In this document: piece after piece, positions 46,157 through 55,291 of the stretch
Numbering within the stretch: position 1 is the stretch's first letter
How the letters are laid out: every line of letters begins with the position of its first letter
Assembly: GCA_903821335.1 (NCBI GenBank)
Contig: CAIJKV010000220.1
Span: forward strand, 20,403-84,402
Direction: 5' to 3'
Length of the DNA stretch: 64,000 bases
Source: an uncultured beta proteobacterium
GTDB lineage: Bacteria; Pseudomonadota; Gammaproteobacteria; Burkholderiales; Burkholderiaceae_B
Made by a program: the position numbers and the translations under genes
The notes under the pieces: model-generated
Seen by the model: only the letters and a program-made list of their open reading frames with translations
Told to the model about the DNA's origin: nothing
Databases searched by the model: none

Positions 46157-47242
46157 TCAGGTGCGCTTGACGGAAATCACACCAAATTTGTCGCTCAGGT
46201 CACGCGGCAGGGTCGCGACGCGCCCGGCAAGCTTGCGCGCAATCTCACGATACAGGCCAGCCGCTGCACTGTCGGGGGCCGAAGCCACTGTCGGCTGCCC
46301 GGCATCGCTTGAGACGCGGATGGCCATGTCCAGCGGCAGGCTGCCAAGCCACGTCACTTTGTAGTCCTCGGCCATGCGCTGACCGCCGCCCTGGCCAAAA
46401 ATGTGCTCAGCATGGCCGCAGTGCGTACAGATGTGAATGGCCATGTTCTCAATCACGCCAAGGATCGGTACATTCACTTTTTCGAACATGCGCAGTCCCT
46501 TGCGGGCGTCGAGCAGCGCAATGTCCTGAGGCGTGGTGACAATGACCGCACCGGCCACCGGCACTTTTTGTGCCAGCGTCAGTGCAATGTCACCGGTACC
46601 GGGCGGCATGTCGACGATCAGGTAATCCAGGTCATCCCAATTGGTCTGGCGCAACAGTTGTTCAAGCGCCTGCGTGACCATCGGGCCGCGCCAGATGGCA
46701 GGCGAGTCTTCGCCAATGAGAAAACCGATCGAGTTGGTCTGGATGCCATGGCCCACAAGGGGCGACATGGTTTTGCCATCGGCACTTTCGGGCCGCCCGC
46801 TCACGCCCAGCAGCATCGGCACGCTGGGCCCATATATATCCGCGTCCAGCACACCGACACGGGCGCCCTCGGCCTGCAAGGCGAGTGCCAGGTTCACGGC
46901 TGTGGTGCTCTTGCCGACGCCGCCCTTGCCCGAGGCCACCGCGATGATGTTGCGAACATTAGGCACCAGTGCCACGCCCGGCTGCACGGCGTGGGCGATG
47001 ATTTTGGTCGACATGTCAATCTGGACCTCCTCGATGCCCGCCGCGTGCATGGCGTCGGTTACAAGCGCCGTCAGCGCAGCAACCTGGCTGCTGGCCGGGT
47101 AGCCCAGCACAATCTGCAACAAGACACGACCACCGTCGATCCGGATCTGGGGGTCCTTGACCGCGGCACCCATTGAAGCGCCCGTGTTCGGATCGATGAT
47201 CGTGTTGAGAACCACACGCACAGCTGCCAGCGTTACACTCAT
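46157..47242 (-). CDS. apbC: Iron-sulfur cluster carrier protein ApbC (Mrp/NBP35)
   Basis: The 361-residue P-loop ATPase delivers Fe-S clusters. It has an N-terminal MIP18-like domain (residues about 1-80), deviant Walker [50 protein letters not shown] and the cluster-binding CxxC in [17 protein letters not shown]. Divergent from the small membrane protein gene at 47302 with 59 bases between, so both promoters are compact. Confidence 0.94.
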   Translation of the reverse strand: MSVTLAAVRVVLNTIIDPNTGASMGAAVKDPQIRIDGGRVLLQIVLGYPASSQVAALTALVTDAMHAAGIEEVQIDMSTKIIAHAVQPGVALVPNVRNIIAVASGKGGVGKSTTAVNLALALQAEGARVGVLDADIYGPSVPMLLGVSGRPESADGKTMSPLVGHGIQTNSIGFLIGEDSPAIWRGPMVTQALEQLLRQTNWDDLDYLIVDMPPGTGDIALTLAQKVPVAGAVIVTTPQDIALLDARKGLRMFEKVNVPILGVIENMAIHICTHCGHAEHIFGQGGGQRMAEDYKVTWLGSLPLDMAIRVSSDAGQPTVASAPDSAAAGLYREIARKLAGRVATLPRDLSDKFGVISVKRT

Positions 47243-47301
47243 TTGAATTCCTGTTGTGACGTAGACTTATATTTTCCGGTAAATCGGGTAAAGATTTTGA
47301 C

Positions 47302-47571
47302 ATGCTTGAACTGATTCGACGTATCGTACGCGCTGTCGTGATCGCACTGGTTGCCCTGGTCGGGCTGACCATGGCGATCATTTTCACTGCCTCGACCCTG
47401 ATCGCCATTACCGTCGCGGTCGCGGTTGCCAAAATGCGCGGCAAACCCTTCGCGCCAAAAGAATACTGGATGGCGCGCCAATCCCGTCGCAAAGCCCTGT
47501 TCACGCAGGGCTCTTTAAAACGCACCGACGTGACCGACGTCACTGACGTCCAGGCCCGCGACGTTCCTTGA
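47302..47571 (+). CDS. Small membrane protein of unknown function
   Basis: An 89-residue frame with one long or two short hydrophobic segments (IVRAVVIALVALVGLTMAII, then LIAITVAVAVAKMR) and a basic tail. The base composition and third-position GC are like real genes here, and it fills the gap before the chromate transporter genes, ending seven bases before them. I know no family for it. A GGTAAAG lies 12 bases before the ATG. Confidence 0.6.
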   Translation: MLELIRRIVRAVVIALVALVGLTMAIIFTASTLIAITVAVAVAKMRGKPFAPKEYWMARQSRRKALFTQGSLKRTDVTDVTDVQARDVP

Positions 47572-47578
47572 CCCCATC

Positions 47579-48127
47579 GTGATCAATCAAGACAGAACTG
47601 TTGGCCTGGCGGAGCTATTCCGGGGCTTTGCCACCATCGGGGTCCTGGGCTTTGGTGGTGTAGCAGCCATCGCGCGGCATGTCATCGTCGAACAATACCA
47701 GTGGCTCACCGAAAAAGAATACGCCACCGTGCTGGGCATGGGGCAGGTCCTGCCTGGCGCCAACACCGTGAACGCCGCTGTGATCATCGGCGACCGATTC
47801 CAGGGCCCTAAGGGATCTGTGGTCGGCGTGCTGGGTCTGATGGTGCTGCCCGTCCTGATCCTGATCGGTCTGGCAGCCCTTTACAACCAGTTTTCAGATA
47901 TTCCCGCAGTCGGCGTCGCGCTCAGCGCAGCGGGTGCCGCTGCCGCCGGCATGGTGATCGGCACGGGTCTCAAGATGGCCTGGAAAATCAAACCCGGCCT
48001 GGCTGGCTGCCTGATTGCCCTGCTGGCCGTGACCGCCATCCTGGTGCTGCGCTGGCCCATGGTCTACGTCGTGGTGGGCTTGATCCCGATCGCCCTGCTC
48101 CTGACGCGCTGGCTGGGGAAAAAATGA
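47579..48127 (+). CDS. Chromate transporter half, first ChrA domain
   Basis: A 182-residue CHR-family half transporter, starting with GTG. It shows ELFRGFATIGVLGFGGVAAIARHVIVEQYQWLTEKEYATVLGMGQVLPGANTVNAAVIIGDRFQG, the FGG and GQxxPGP-type motifs of ChrA (here LPGAN). Short-chain CHR proteins come in pairs and act together in the inner membrane. The stop overlaps the second half gene as ATGA. Chromate efflux is the family role; the true substrate here is not proven. Confidence 0.88.
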   Translation: MINQDRTVGLAELFRGFATIGVLGFGGVAAIARHVIVEQYQWLTEKEYATVLGMGQVLPGANTVNAAVIIGDRFQGPKGSVVGVLGLMVLPVLILIGLAALYNQFSDIPAVGVALSAAGAAAAGMVIGTGLKMAWKIKPGLAGCLIALLAVTAILVLRWPMVYVVVGLIPIALLLTRWLGKK

Positions 48128-48675
48128 TCGACTTGGCCATTTTGTGGGATCTGGCACGCGCGTTCGCCAGAATTTCGCTGATCGCGATCGGCGGCGTGAA
48201 CGCCGTGCTGCCCGCGATGCGCCATGAGGTCGTCGACGTACTGCACTGGATGAGTGATGGCACCTTCATGCAGCTATTCGCCGTCACGCAGATCACGCCA
48301 GGCCCCAATGTGGTGATCGTGAGCCTGATCGGATGGCAGATGGCCGGGCTGACCGGCTTGCTGGTGGCCACGATCGCGATGTTGCTGCCGGCTTGCCTGC
48401 TGGCATTTATTGTCGGCCGGCTGGCCAGCCGCGTATCCGGGTCGGCCGGTTTTCGCCTGGCGCAGCAAGCACTGGTGCCCGTTGCCATCGGCCTGATCGT
48501 GGCGGGCGGACTTGACCTGGCGCAGGCGGCTCACCACGGCTGGCTGACAGCCCTGATGACCGCAGGCAGTGCCGCGGCGATTATTTTTACCAAGGCCAAT
48601 CCGGTCTGGGCGCTGCTGGCCAGTGCCGGGGTGGCCCTGGCAGCCAATTATCTGGGCCTGGCCGCACTGCTCTGA
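48124..48675 (+). CDS. Chromate transporter half, second ChrA domain
   Basis: A 183-residue partner of the previous gene: [29 protein letters not shown], then [26 protein letters not shown] with the TPGPN motif. About five hydrophobic segments follow. The ATGA overlap secures equal production with the first half. metG starts 58 bases later; TTGGCC and TTTAAAAT in that gap could form its promoter. Confidence 0.88.
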   Translation: MIDLAILWDLARAFARISLIAIGGVNAVLPAMRHEVVDVLHWMSDGTFMQLFAVTQITPGPNVVIVSLIGWQMAGLTGLLVATIAMLLPACLLAFIVGRLASRVSGSAGFRLAQQALVPVAIGLIVAGGLDLAQAAHHGWLTALMTAGSAAAIIFTKANPVWALLASAGVALAANYLGLAALL

Positions 48676-48733
48676 ACGGGGTTGGCCGCACTGCTTTAAA
48701 ATGATCGGCTTGATCCTTTGCCCGGCACCACTC

Positions 48734-50812
48734 ATGTCCAGAACCCTGTTTGTTACGACCGCCCTGCCCTATGCCAATGGTTCGTTCCATATTGGCCACA
48801 TCATGGAATACATTCAGGCCGATATCTGGGTGCGCGCGATGCGCATGGCCGGTCACACGGTTCACTTCGTGGGCGCTGACGATACACATGGCGCCCCCAT
48901 CATGCTCAAGGCCGAAGCCGAGGGCATCACCCCCCAGGCTCTGGTAGCCCGCTACGGGGCCGAGCGGCCCCAGTACCTGAACGGGTTTCATATTGAGTTC
49001 GACCACTGGCATTCGACGGATTCACCCGAAAACGTCGAGCTGTCCCAGGACATCTATCGCAAATTGCGGGCGGCTGGACTGACTGAAACTCGGCAGGTCG
49101 AACAGTTCTTCGACCCGGTCAAGGGCATGTTCCTGGCGGACCGCTACATCTTGGGCGAATGCCCTAAGTGCCATGCCAAGGACCAATATGGCGACTCGTG
49201 CGAGGTGTGTGGCGCTGTGTACGCGCCGACGGACCTGATCGACCCGTATTCGACCCTGACCGGTGCGCGCCCTGTACTCAAGTCTTCCGAACACTTTTTC
49301 TTCAAACTGTCAGACCCCCGTTGCGTCGAGTACCTGCAAGGCTGGACCACTGGCGAAAATGCCCAGGGCAATAAGCGCCTGCAGCCCGAGATGCTGGCCA
49401 AAACCCGCGAATGGCTGGGCCATGGCGACGGTACTCAAGCCAACCTGGGCGACTGGGACATTTCACGCGACGCGCCCTACTTCGGCATCGACATACCAGA
49501 TGCGCCGGGCAAATACTTCTACGTCTGGCTCGATGCCCCGATTGGTTACCTGGCCTCGCTCAAAGCCTACTGCGACAAGAAGGGCATGGATTTCGACGCA
49601 CTGCTCGACCCGAACGGGTCAACCGAGCAAGTGCACTTCATCGGCAAGGACATTGTCTACTTCCATGCTCTGTTCTGGCCGGCCATGCTGAAATTCGCCG
49701 GGCGCAAAACACCCGACCAGGTCAACGTGCACGGTTTCATCACCGTGAGCGGTGAAAAAATGTCCAAGAGTCGCGGCACAGGCATTTCGCCGCTGCGTTA
49801 TCTCGACATAGGCATGAATCCAGAATGGCTGCGTTATTACATCGCGGCCAAGCTCAACGCGCGCGTCGAAGACCTGGACTTCAATCCGGATGACTTCATC
49901 GCACGTGTTAACAGCGATCTGGTGGGCAAGTACATCAACATCGCCAGTCGGGCGGCAAATTTCATCAGTAAATATTTTGACGGTGCGTTGCACTACGGCG
50001 CTGATCAGGCGATCCTTCAGGCGCAGTGGGCCGGTGCTGCCCAGACCGTGCGCGCCGACCTGGAGGCACGCGAATTCGGCCGTGCCATCCGTGAAATCAT
50101 GGCCCACGCCGACCGGATCAACCAGGCATTCGACGCCGCACAGCCCTGGCTGATCGCCAAAGGCCTTGCCACTGCCGACGAGACCCAGCGCCTGGCCTTG
50201 CAGGACATCTGCTCAAATGCACTGGCTGGGTTCAAAGCCTTGTCCGTCATGCTCGCGCCGATCCTGCCCACCCTCGCTCGCCGGGTTGCCAGCGAGCTGT
50301 TCGGGCTCGATCAAGACTTTGTCTGGACTGATGCCGGTGTACTGCCCACACGGATCAATCCCTTCAAGCACCTGATGCAGCGCGTGGAGCCTGCCATGCT
50401 CGACGCGTTGTTTGAGCCGCCCCCAGAGCCGCCAGCGCCTGCCGTCGTGCCTGGCGGCGAACCAGTTGCCGACACCATCAGCATCGATGATTTTTCCAAG
50501 GTGGATTTGCGCGTCGCGCGCATCATCACCTGCGCACATGTCGACGGATCGACCAAACTCCTGCGCCTGACGCTCGACGTGGGCGAAGGGCGGCATCGCA
50601 ACGTTTTTTCGGGAATCAAATCTGCCTTCGAACCCGAACAGCTCGTGGGTCGCCTGACAGTCATGGTGGCCAACCTGGCCCCTCGCAAGATGAAGTTCGG
50701 CATTTCCGAAGGCATGGTGCTGGCCGCAAGCCATGCCGATGCCACGGTCGATGCCGGGATTTACCTGCTAGAGCCGACCTCGGGCGCACAACCCGGCATG
50801 CGGATTCACTAG
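48734..50812 (+). CDS. metG: Methionyl-tRNA synthetase
   Basis: A 692-residue class I synthetase. The HIGH motif is in [19 protein letters not shown], the zinc site is [19 protein letters not shown], the KMSKS motif is [11 protein letters not shown], and the C-terminal tRNA-binding EMAP-like domain runs from [14 protein letters not shown] to the end. I start at 48734 ([16 protein letters not shown]); the frame open from 48569 overlaps the transporter gene. The tRNA-Gly gene lies downstream in the opposite direction. Confidence 0.96.
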   Translation: MSRTLFVTTALPYANGSFHIGHIMEYIQADIWVRAMRMAGHTVHFVGADDTHGAPIMLKAEAEGITPQALVARYGAERPQYLNGFHIEFDHWHSTDSPENVELSQDIYRKLRAAGLTETRQVEQFFDPVKGMFLADRYILGECPKCHAKDQYGDSCEVCGAVYAPTDLIDPYSTLTGARPVLKSSEHFFFKLSDPRCVEYLQGWTTGENAQGNKRLQPEMLAKTREWLGHGDGTQANLGDWDISRDAPYFGIDIPDAPGKYFYVWLDAPIGYLASLKAYCDKKGMDFDALLDPNGSTEQVHFIGKDIVYFHALFWPAMLKFAGRKTPDQVNVHGFITVSGEKMSKSRGTGISPLRYLDIGMNPEWLRYYIAAKLNARVEDLDFNPDDFIARVNSDLVGKYINIASRAANFISKYFDGALHYGADQAILQAQWAGAAQTVRADLEAREFGRAIREIMAHADRINQAFDAAQPWLIAKGLATADETQRLALQDICSNALAGFKALSVMLAPILPTLARRVASELFGLDQDFVWTDAGVLPTRINPFKHLMQRVEPAMLDALFEPPPEPPAPAVVPGGEPVADTISIDDFSKVDLRVARIITCAHVDGSTKLLRLTLDVGEGRHRNVFSGIKSAFEPEQLVGRLTVMVANLAPRKMKFGISEGMVLAASHADATVDAGIYLLEPTSGAQPGMRIH

Positions 50813-50874
50813 GCCACCGATCTGAAAACGATCGGCGATCAAGTGGAATTGAACTGCTCTGCGCGCTAAAAAAA

Positions 50875-50948
50875 TGGAGCGGGTGATGGGAATCGAACCC
50901 ACGCTTGAGGCTTGGGAAGCCGCCGTTCTGCCATTGAACCACACCCGC
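50875..50948 (-). tRNA. tRNA-Gly (anticodon CCC)
   Basis: The minus strand folds with acceptor GCGGGTG/CACCCGC, D arm TGGTTCAATGGCAGAACGG, anticodon loop TTCCCAA and T arm GTGGGTTCGATTCCCAT; discriminator T and an encoded CCA follow. Anticodon CCC reads GGG. It stands alone between metG and thiS. Confidence 0.92.
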
Positions 50949-51048
50949 CCTGCGCATTCGCCGGGCTTTGCACCCCGGGAACACTGCCATTATACGAGAT
51001 GGCCGGCGATCGCCCCGGCCGCCGGCCTGAACCACTACAATACCGGCC

Positions 51049-51249
51049 ATGGAAATCGTATTGAATGGCCAACCCACGGCGCTCGTTGGCTCAACAACAG
51101 TCGCCGGCCTGATTGCCCAGCTTGGGTTCACGGGCAAACGCATCGCCGTTGAGCGCAATGGCGAAATTGTGCCTAAAAGCACTTACGGAGTCACTGCACT
51201 TGTCGCGGGTGACCAGCTTGAAATCGTGATCGCAGTGGGTGGTGGCTAA
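51049..51249 (+). CDS. thiS: Sulfur carrier protein ThiS
   Basis: A 66-residue ubiquitin-like protein ending in the functional Gly-Gly (IVIAVGGG). It carries thiocarboxylate sulfur for the thiazole of thiamine. [38 protein letters not shown] is a standard ThiS start. Its normal partner ThiG, often the next gene, is missing here: the stop TAA overlaps the trmB start as TAATG. No TPP riboswitch could be seen upstream. Confidence 0.9.
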   Translation: MEIVLNGQPTALVGSTTVAGLIAQLGFTGKRIAVERNGEIVPKSTYGVTALVAGDQLEIVIAVGGG

Positions 51250-51917
51250 TGCAGTCGCAACATATTCGCAGTTTCGTGCACCGTCGCGGGCACATCACAC
51301 AGGGGCAGCTAGAAGCCCTCGATACCGTGCTGGGCAAATGGTCCATACCCTATGCCCCGGAGTTGCTGGACGTTCCCGCCACGTTTGGCAGGCAGGCGCC
51401 CACCGTGCTTGAAATCGGCTTTGGAATGGGCGAGACGACTGAAAAAATCGCACTGGCGCGACCGGATGACAATTTTCTTGGCGTAGAGGTCTTTAACGCG
51501 GGCGTCGGTGCCCTGCTCAAGCGAATTGAAGCCTCAGGCTTGACCAACATCCGCATCATTCAGCACGATGCAGTCGAGGTCTTGCGCGACATGATCGCCC
51601 CGGATAGCCTCGCGGGCGTGCATATTTATTTTCCAGATCCCTGGCCCAAGACACGACACCACAAGCGCCGGCTCATCCAGCCCCCGCTGATCGCCTTGCT
51701 GGCGAGCCGCATGGCGCCCGGCGCCACCCTGCATTGTGCGACCGACTGGGACCATTACGCCAGGCAGATGCTAGAGGTGCTGGCGGCCCAGCCTTCGCTT
51801 GCAAACACCTGTGATGGCTTCGCACCCCGACCTGATTTCAGGCCGCTGACTAAATTTGAAAATCGTGGACTGAGGCTCGGCCATGGTGTCTGGGACGTGA
51901 TTTTCAGGAAAGTTTAG
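51249..51917 (+). CDS. trmB: tRNA (guanine-N7-)-methyltransferase
   Basis: The 222-residue SAM-dependent enzyme makes m7G46 in tRNA. The SAM site is [20 protein letters not shown], the catalytic block is [24 protein letters not shown], and [19 protein letters not shown] is the typical end. It begins in the last base of the thiS stop codon, so the two are coupled. Its stop overlaps the convergent ffh stop by three bases. Confidence 0.95.
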   Translation: MQSQHIRSFVHRRGHITQGQLEALDTVLGKWSIPYAPELLDVPATFGRQAPTVLEIGFGMGETTEKIALARPDDNFLGVEVFNAGVGALLKRIEASGLTNIRIIQHDAVEVLRDMIAPDSLAGVHIYFPDPWPKTRHHKRRLIQPPLIALLASRMAPGATLHCATDWDHYARQMLEVLAAQPSLANTCDGFAPRPDFRPLTKFENRGLRLGHGVWDVIFRKV

Positions 51918-53326
51918 CGACCAAAACCGCCCATCTTGCCCAGACCCTTCATGCCGCCCATGGCGCGCATCATCTTGGCCATGCCGCCCTTTTTCATCTG
52001 TTTCATCATGCCCTGCATCTGCTCGAACTGATTCAGCATGCGATTGACCTCCTGGACGGGCACACCCGATCCGGCAGCAATCCGGCGCTTGCGCGAAGCC
52101 TTGAGTAATTCCGGCTTGGCGCGTTCGGCCGGTGTCATTGAATTCAGGATCCCTTCCGTGCGACGCATCTGTTTTTCGGCCTGACCGCTCTGCAACTGCC
52201 CAGCCGCCTGGGCGAACTGGGCAGGCAACTTTTCAAGTAGTGACCCCATATCGCCCATTTTCTTGACCTGCACCAGCTGGTCACGAAAATCGTTCAAATC
52301 AAATTTGTCGCCCGACTTGATCTTGGCTGCAAGTTTTTGCGCCTCGGCCACATCGATGTTCTGTTGAGCCTGCTCCACCAGCGACACAATGTCGCCCATG
52401 CCCAGCACGCGCTGCGCCATCCGCTCGGGGTGGAAGGGCTCGAGTCCGTCGAGTTTTTCAGAAGTGCCCACGAATTTCAGGGGCTTACCGGTGACATGAC
52501 GCACCGAGAGCGCCGCGCCGCCACGGGCATCGCCGTCCAGCTTGGTCAGCACCACGCCAGTCAGCGGCAGTGCATCGCCGAAAGCCTTAGCCGTGTTGAC
52601 CGCATCCTGACCTTGCATGGCATCGACCACGAACAAGGTTTCAATTGGCTTGAGCAACGCGTGCAGGGCACGAATTTCGTTCATCATGGCCTCATCGATA
52701 CCCAACCGGCCGGCGGTATCGACGATCAGCACATCAAAGTGATGGCGCTTGGCATAATCCACCGCGAACCGCGCGATGTCCTCTGGTTTTTGGCTGGCAT
52801 CTGACGCGATCCATTCGACGCCGACCTGAGCCGCCACCGTCTTGAGCTGTTCAATCGCCGCAGGGCGATAGATGTCGGTGCTGACCACGGCCACTTTTTT
52901 CTTGCCAGTCTTGCGCCCATGCTGGACATGGCCACCTTCGGACAACCAGCGCGCCAGTTTGCCGGTGGTGGTTGTTTTACCAGCACCCTGCAACCCCGCC
53001 ATCAAGATGATCGCCGGTGGCTGTGTTGCCAGGGAAAGCTCGCTGGCATCGGGCCCCAGGTCGCCCCCCATGAGTGCGGTCAGCGCGTTGTGCACCACCC
53101 CCACCAGGGCCTGCCCGGGCGAGAGGCTGCCCACGACATCTTCGCCAAGGGCTCTCTCCTTGACCTGCGCCACGAAATCGCGCACGACCGGCAGTGACAC
53201 ATCGGCCTCAAGCAGGGCCAGGCGCACCTCGCGGAGCATCTCCTGGGTGTTGGCTTCTGTCAGGCGCGCTTCCCCCCGGATAGTCTTGACGACACGGGAA
53301 AGACGTTGGGTTAGGTTTTCAAGCAT
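51914..53326 (-). CDS. ffh: Signal recognition particle protein Ffh
   Basis: The 470-residue SRP54 homologue targets inner membrane proteins. It has the N domain, G domain motifs [28 protein letters not shown] and [14 protein letters not shown], and a Met-rich M domain ([40 protein letters not shown]) that binds 4.5S RNA and signal peptides. It diverges from the CcsA-like gene; only 28 bases separate the starts. Confidence 0.97.
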   Translation of the reverse strand: MLENLTQRLSRVVKTIRGEARLTEANTQEMLREVRLALLEADVSLPVVRDFVAQVKERALGEDVVGSLSPGQALVGVVHNALTALMGGDLGPDASELSLATQPPAIILMAGLQGAGKTTTTGKLARWLSEGGHVQHGRKTGKKKVAVVSTDIYRPAAIEQLKTVAAQVGVEWIASDASQKPEDIARFAVDYAKRHHFDVLIVDTAGRLGIDEAMMNEIRALHALLKPIETLFVVDAMQGQDAVNTAKAFGDALPLTGVVLTKLDGDARGGAALSVRHVTGKPLKFVGTSEKLDGLEPFHPERMAQRVLGMGDIVSLVEQAQQNIDVAEAQKLAAKIKSGDKFDLNDFRDQLVQVKKMGDMGSLLEKLPAQFAQAAGQLQSGQAEKQMRRTEGILNSMTPAERAKPELLKASRKRRIAAGSGVPVQEVNRMLNQFEQMQGMMKQMKKGGMAKMMRAMGGMKGLGKMGGFGR

Positions 53327-53354
53327 GGCTACGGTTTCGCTTTACACTAGACGG

Positions 53355-54209
53355 ATGTCTCCCGGTATTGTATTTCACTCCCTCGCTGCCCTGTCCTATG
53401 CCATCCTCGCGCTGGTTCTGTGGCGCGCGCTGGCGTCTGGCCAGCCTCTTCAACACGTCAACCGACTGGTGCGCACGGGTGTACTCGTCGCGATCGCACT
53501 GCATGGCGTAGCCCTCCAACAGTCCATCGTTCAAGAGCACCACCTGCACCTGAGCTGGTCCCTGGCGCTATCGGCGGCCGTCTGGCTGGGCATGATTGTC
53601 TTCTGGCTGGAAAGCCTCATTATCCGCATCGACGGGCTGCTCCTGCTGCTGTTGCCGGCTGGTGCCATCGCGTCGTTCCTGGCTGCTGCGTTCCCCAGCG
53701 CCCAACTGATCGCCCGCGCCAGCGACACCGCCCTGCGCGTGCACTTGCTGATTGCCTTGTCCGCCTACGGCCTGATCACAGTCGCTGCCTTCCAGTCCGT
53801 GTTGATGGCGGCACTCGACCGGCATCTGCGCTTCCCGCGCGAGCTTGCCGGCAACCCCACGGGCTTCGCCGCCATCGTGGGCCGCCTGCTAGACGCGCAG
53901 CCACCCCTGATGGCGCAAGAGCAGCTGTTGTTCCGGGTGATCTGGGTGGCCTTTGGCGCACTGACACTGGTGGTCATCTCCGGGTCGCTGATTTCCTATA
54001 CAGTATCTGGCCAGTGGCTGCCGTTCGACCACAAGACGGTCTTCACGGTGCTTTCCTGGGTCACGTTCGGTGCGCTCCTGCTGGGCAGGCGCCTGCGCGG
54101 CTGGCGTGGCCGTATCGCGCTGCGCTATACCTTGACAGGGTTCGCCTTCATCGTCCTGGCCTACACGGGCAGCCGCTTCGTGATAGAAGTCATTCTCCAG
54201 CGAGCCTGA
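53355..54209 (+). CDS. Inner membrane protein, CcsA/YpjD (CorE) family
   Basis: A 284-residue protein with eight or so membrane helices, belonging to the cytochrome c assembly protein domain family (YpjD/CorE). It shows HLHLSWSLALSAAVWLGMIVFWLES, RVHLLIALSAYGLITVAAFQSVLMA and WVTFGALLLGRRLRGWRGRIALRYTLTGFAFIVLAY. The gene next to ffh in many proteobacteria is this one; a link to heme or metal handling is proposed but unproven. I start at 53355; earlier frame is antisense to ffh. Confidence 0.85.
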   Translation: MSPGIVFHSLAALSYAILALVLWRALASGQPLQHVNRLVRTGVLVAIALHGVALQQSIVQEHHLHLSWSLALSAAVWLGMIVFWLESLIIRIDGLLLLLLPAGAIASFLAAAFPSAQLIARASDTALRVHLLIALSAYGLITVAAFQSVLMAALDRHLRFPRELAGNPTGFAAIVGRLLDAQPPLMAQEQLLFRVIWVAFGALTLVVISGSLISYTVSGQWLPFDHKTVFTVLSWVTFGALLLGRRLRGWRGRIALRYTLTGFAFIVLAYTGSRFVIEVILQRA

Positions 54210-54210
54210 G

Positions 54211-54474
54211 ATGGGAAAATTATTGTTCTGGGTCGGGCTGGGTCTGGGTGTGTTGCTCGTGACACGCCTGCTCGCCTACAAAGCCGGGGGGAAAAAGTTT
54301 TTCACGGCGACTATTCGACGCGGTGCGTCGACCACGACGGCGTCGAGTCCAGAATCAATGGTGCGGTGTGCACATTGCGGTGTGCATCTACCCCGATCCG
54401 AGGCGGCACTGCTTGGCGGTGAAACCTGGTGTAGCCGCGAACACGCGCAGCTTGGTGTGCGCAATGGATCCTGA
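54211..54474 (+). CDS. PP0621-family small membrane-anchored zinc-ribbon-like protein
   Basis: An 87-residue protein with an N-terminal helix (LLFWVGLGLGVLLVTRLLA) and a C-terminal metal-binding type motif, MVRCAHCGVHLPRSEA...ETWCSREHAQLG (CxxC ... CxxxH). This arrangement matches the PP0621 family, whose role is unknown. It starts one base after the CcsA-like stop and is followed by ampD eight bases later, a conserved trio. Confidence 0.8.
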   Translation: MGKLLFWVGLGLGVLLVTRLLAYKAGGKKFFTATIRRGASTTTASSPESMVRCAHCGVHLPRSEAALLGGETWCSREHAQLGVRNGS

Positions 54475-54482
54475 CGCCGCGC

Positions 54483-55133
54483 ATGCCCCGCGACCATAGA
54501 CCTGCGATCACCCCAGTCACTCACGCGCAAGCGCAACGCGCAACAGACGCCAACGCCCTGTCGCTGGGTTTGGCAGGTTGGCTCACACCAACCACCCTCG
54601 TCACACTGTTGCCATCGCCGAACTTCAACGACCGGCCAGACGATACCGCTATCACACTGTTGGTGATTCATCACATCAGCCTGCCGCCCGGCCAGTTCGG
54701 CACCACCCATATCGCCGATTTGTTCCTGAATCAGCTCGACCTGGCTGCCGACCCGTGGTTTTCGTGCCTTGAAGGCCTGCGCGTGTCTGCACACTTCCTG
54801 ATTGACCGAAACGGTCACGTCACACAGTTTGTTTCTTGCGACCAGCGCGCGTGGCACGCTGGCGTGTCGTCTTTTGACGGCCGCGAACAATGCAACGACT
54901 TCTCGATCGGCATCGAACTCGAGGGCACTGATACCGAACCGTTTACCGACGCGCAGTATGCGTCGCTGGCGAAATTATCCAGCTGCCTGCGCGCACGCTA
55001 TCCGCTTCTGGCCGTGCGGGGACACTCCGACATCGCGCCACGGCGCAAGACGGACCCAGGGCCGTTTTTTGACTGGCGCCGGTACGCCGGCCTGGCAAAT
55101 TGGTCTGAGGCCGCCCTGCCTCCCCAGACATAG
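54483..55133 (+). CDS. ampD: 1,6-anhydro-N-acetylmuramyl-L-alanine amidase AmpD
   Basis: The 216-residue cytosolic zinc amidase cuts anhydro-muropeptides during cell wall recycling and so controls AmpR-type beta-lactamase induction. Zinc ligands are in LLVIHHISLPPG and VRGHSDIAPRRKTDPGPFFDW; SAHFLIDRNGHVTQFVSCDQRAWHAGVSSF and NDFSIGIELEG are family motifs. A run of GTGGGGCGACAA-like repeats begins right at its stop. Confidence 0.93.
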   Translation: MPRDHRPAITPVTHAQAQRATDANALSLGLAGWLTPTTLVTLLPSPNFNDRPDDTAITLLVIHHISLPPGQFGTTHIADLFLNQLDLAADPWFSCLEGLRVSAHFLIDRNGHVTQFVSCDQRAWHAGVSSFDGREQCNDFSIGIELEGTDTEPFTDAQYASLAKLSSCLRARYPLLAVRGHSDIAPRRKTDPGPFFDWRRYAGLANWSEAALPPQT

Positions 55134-55197
55134 CCCTGGGGCGACAAGTGGGGCGACAAGTGGGGCGACATAAGTGGGGCGTCACAAGCGGGACAAC
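55134..55197. repeat. Degenerate short tandem repeat after ampD
   Basis: Units close to GTGGGGCGACAA follow one another five to six times (spacing 12 to 15 bases) from the ampD stop, decaying into GCGGGACAACAA and GCGGGGCGC. The last unit forms the left arm of the hairpin at 55199-55223. It looks like a slippage-generated minisatellite; unit length is too short and unspaced for CRISPR. Confidence 0.7.
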
Positions 55198-55198
55198 A

Positions 55199-55223
55199 AG
55201 CGGGGCGCACTAAGCGCCCCGCT
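55199..55223. terminator. GC-rich hairpin between ampD and htpG
   Basis: AGCGGGGCGC and GCGCCCCGCT pair perfectly over 10 bases around an ACTAA loop, between convergent ampD and htpG. A T-run is absent, but the stem is strong enough to act as a shared terminator or mRNA end. Confidence 0.55.
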
Positions 55224-55291
55224 ATCATCGATGCAACATCGGCGCGGCTGCACCGCATCCGCCATCCAGGCGCATGCGGTGCTCGCTTGAC

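Noticed and set aside
50949..51048. TPP riboswitch upstream of thiS
   Set aside because: The 100 bases lack the conserved CTGAGA and ACCTGA blocks of the THI box.
50874..51152. 92-codon plus-strand frame beginning MERVMGIEPTLEAWEAA
   Set aside because: This is the known false protein produced by translating a tRNA gene (here tRNA-Gly) in antisense.
55134..55223. Possible CRISPR array
   Set aside because: Units are about 12 bases, directly adjacent and without spacers; no cas genes are in the window.
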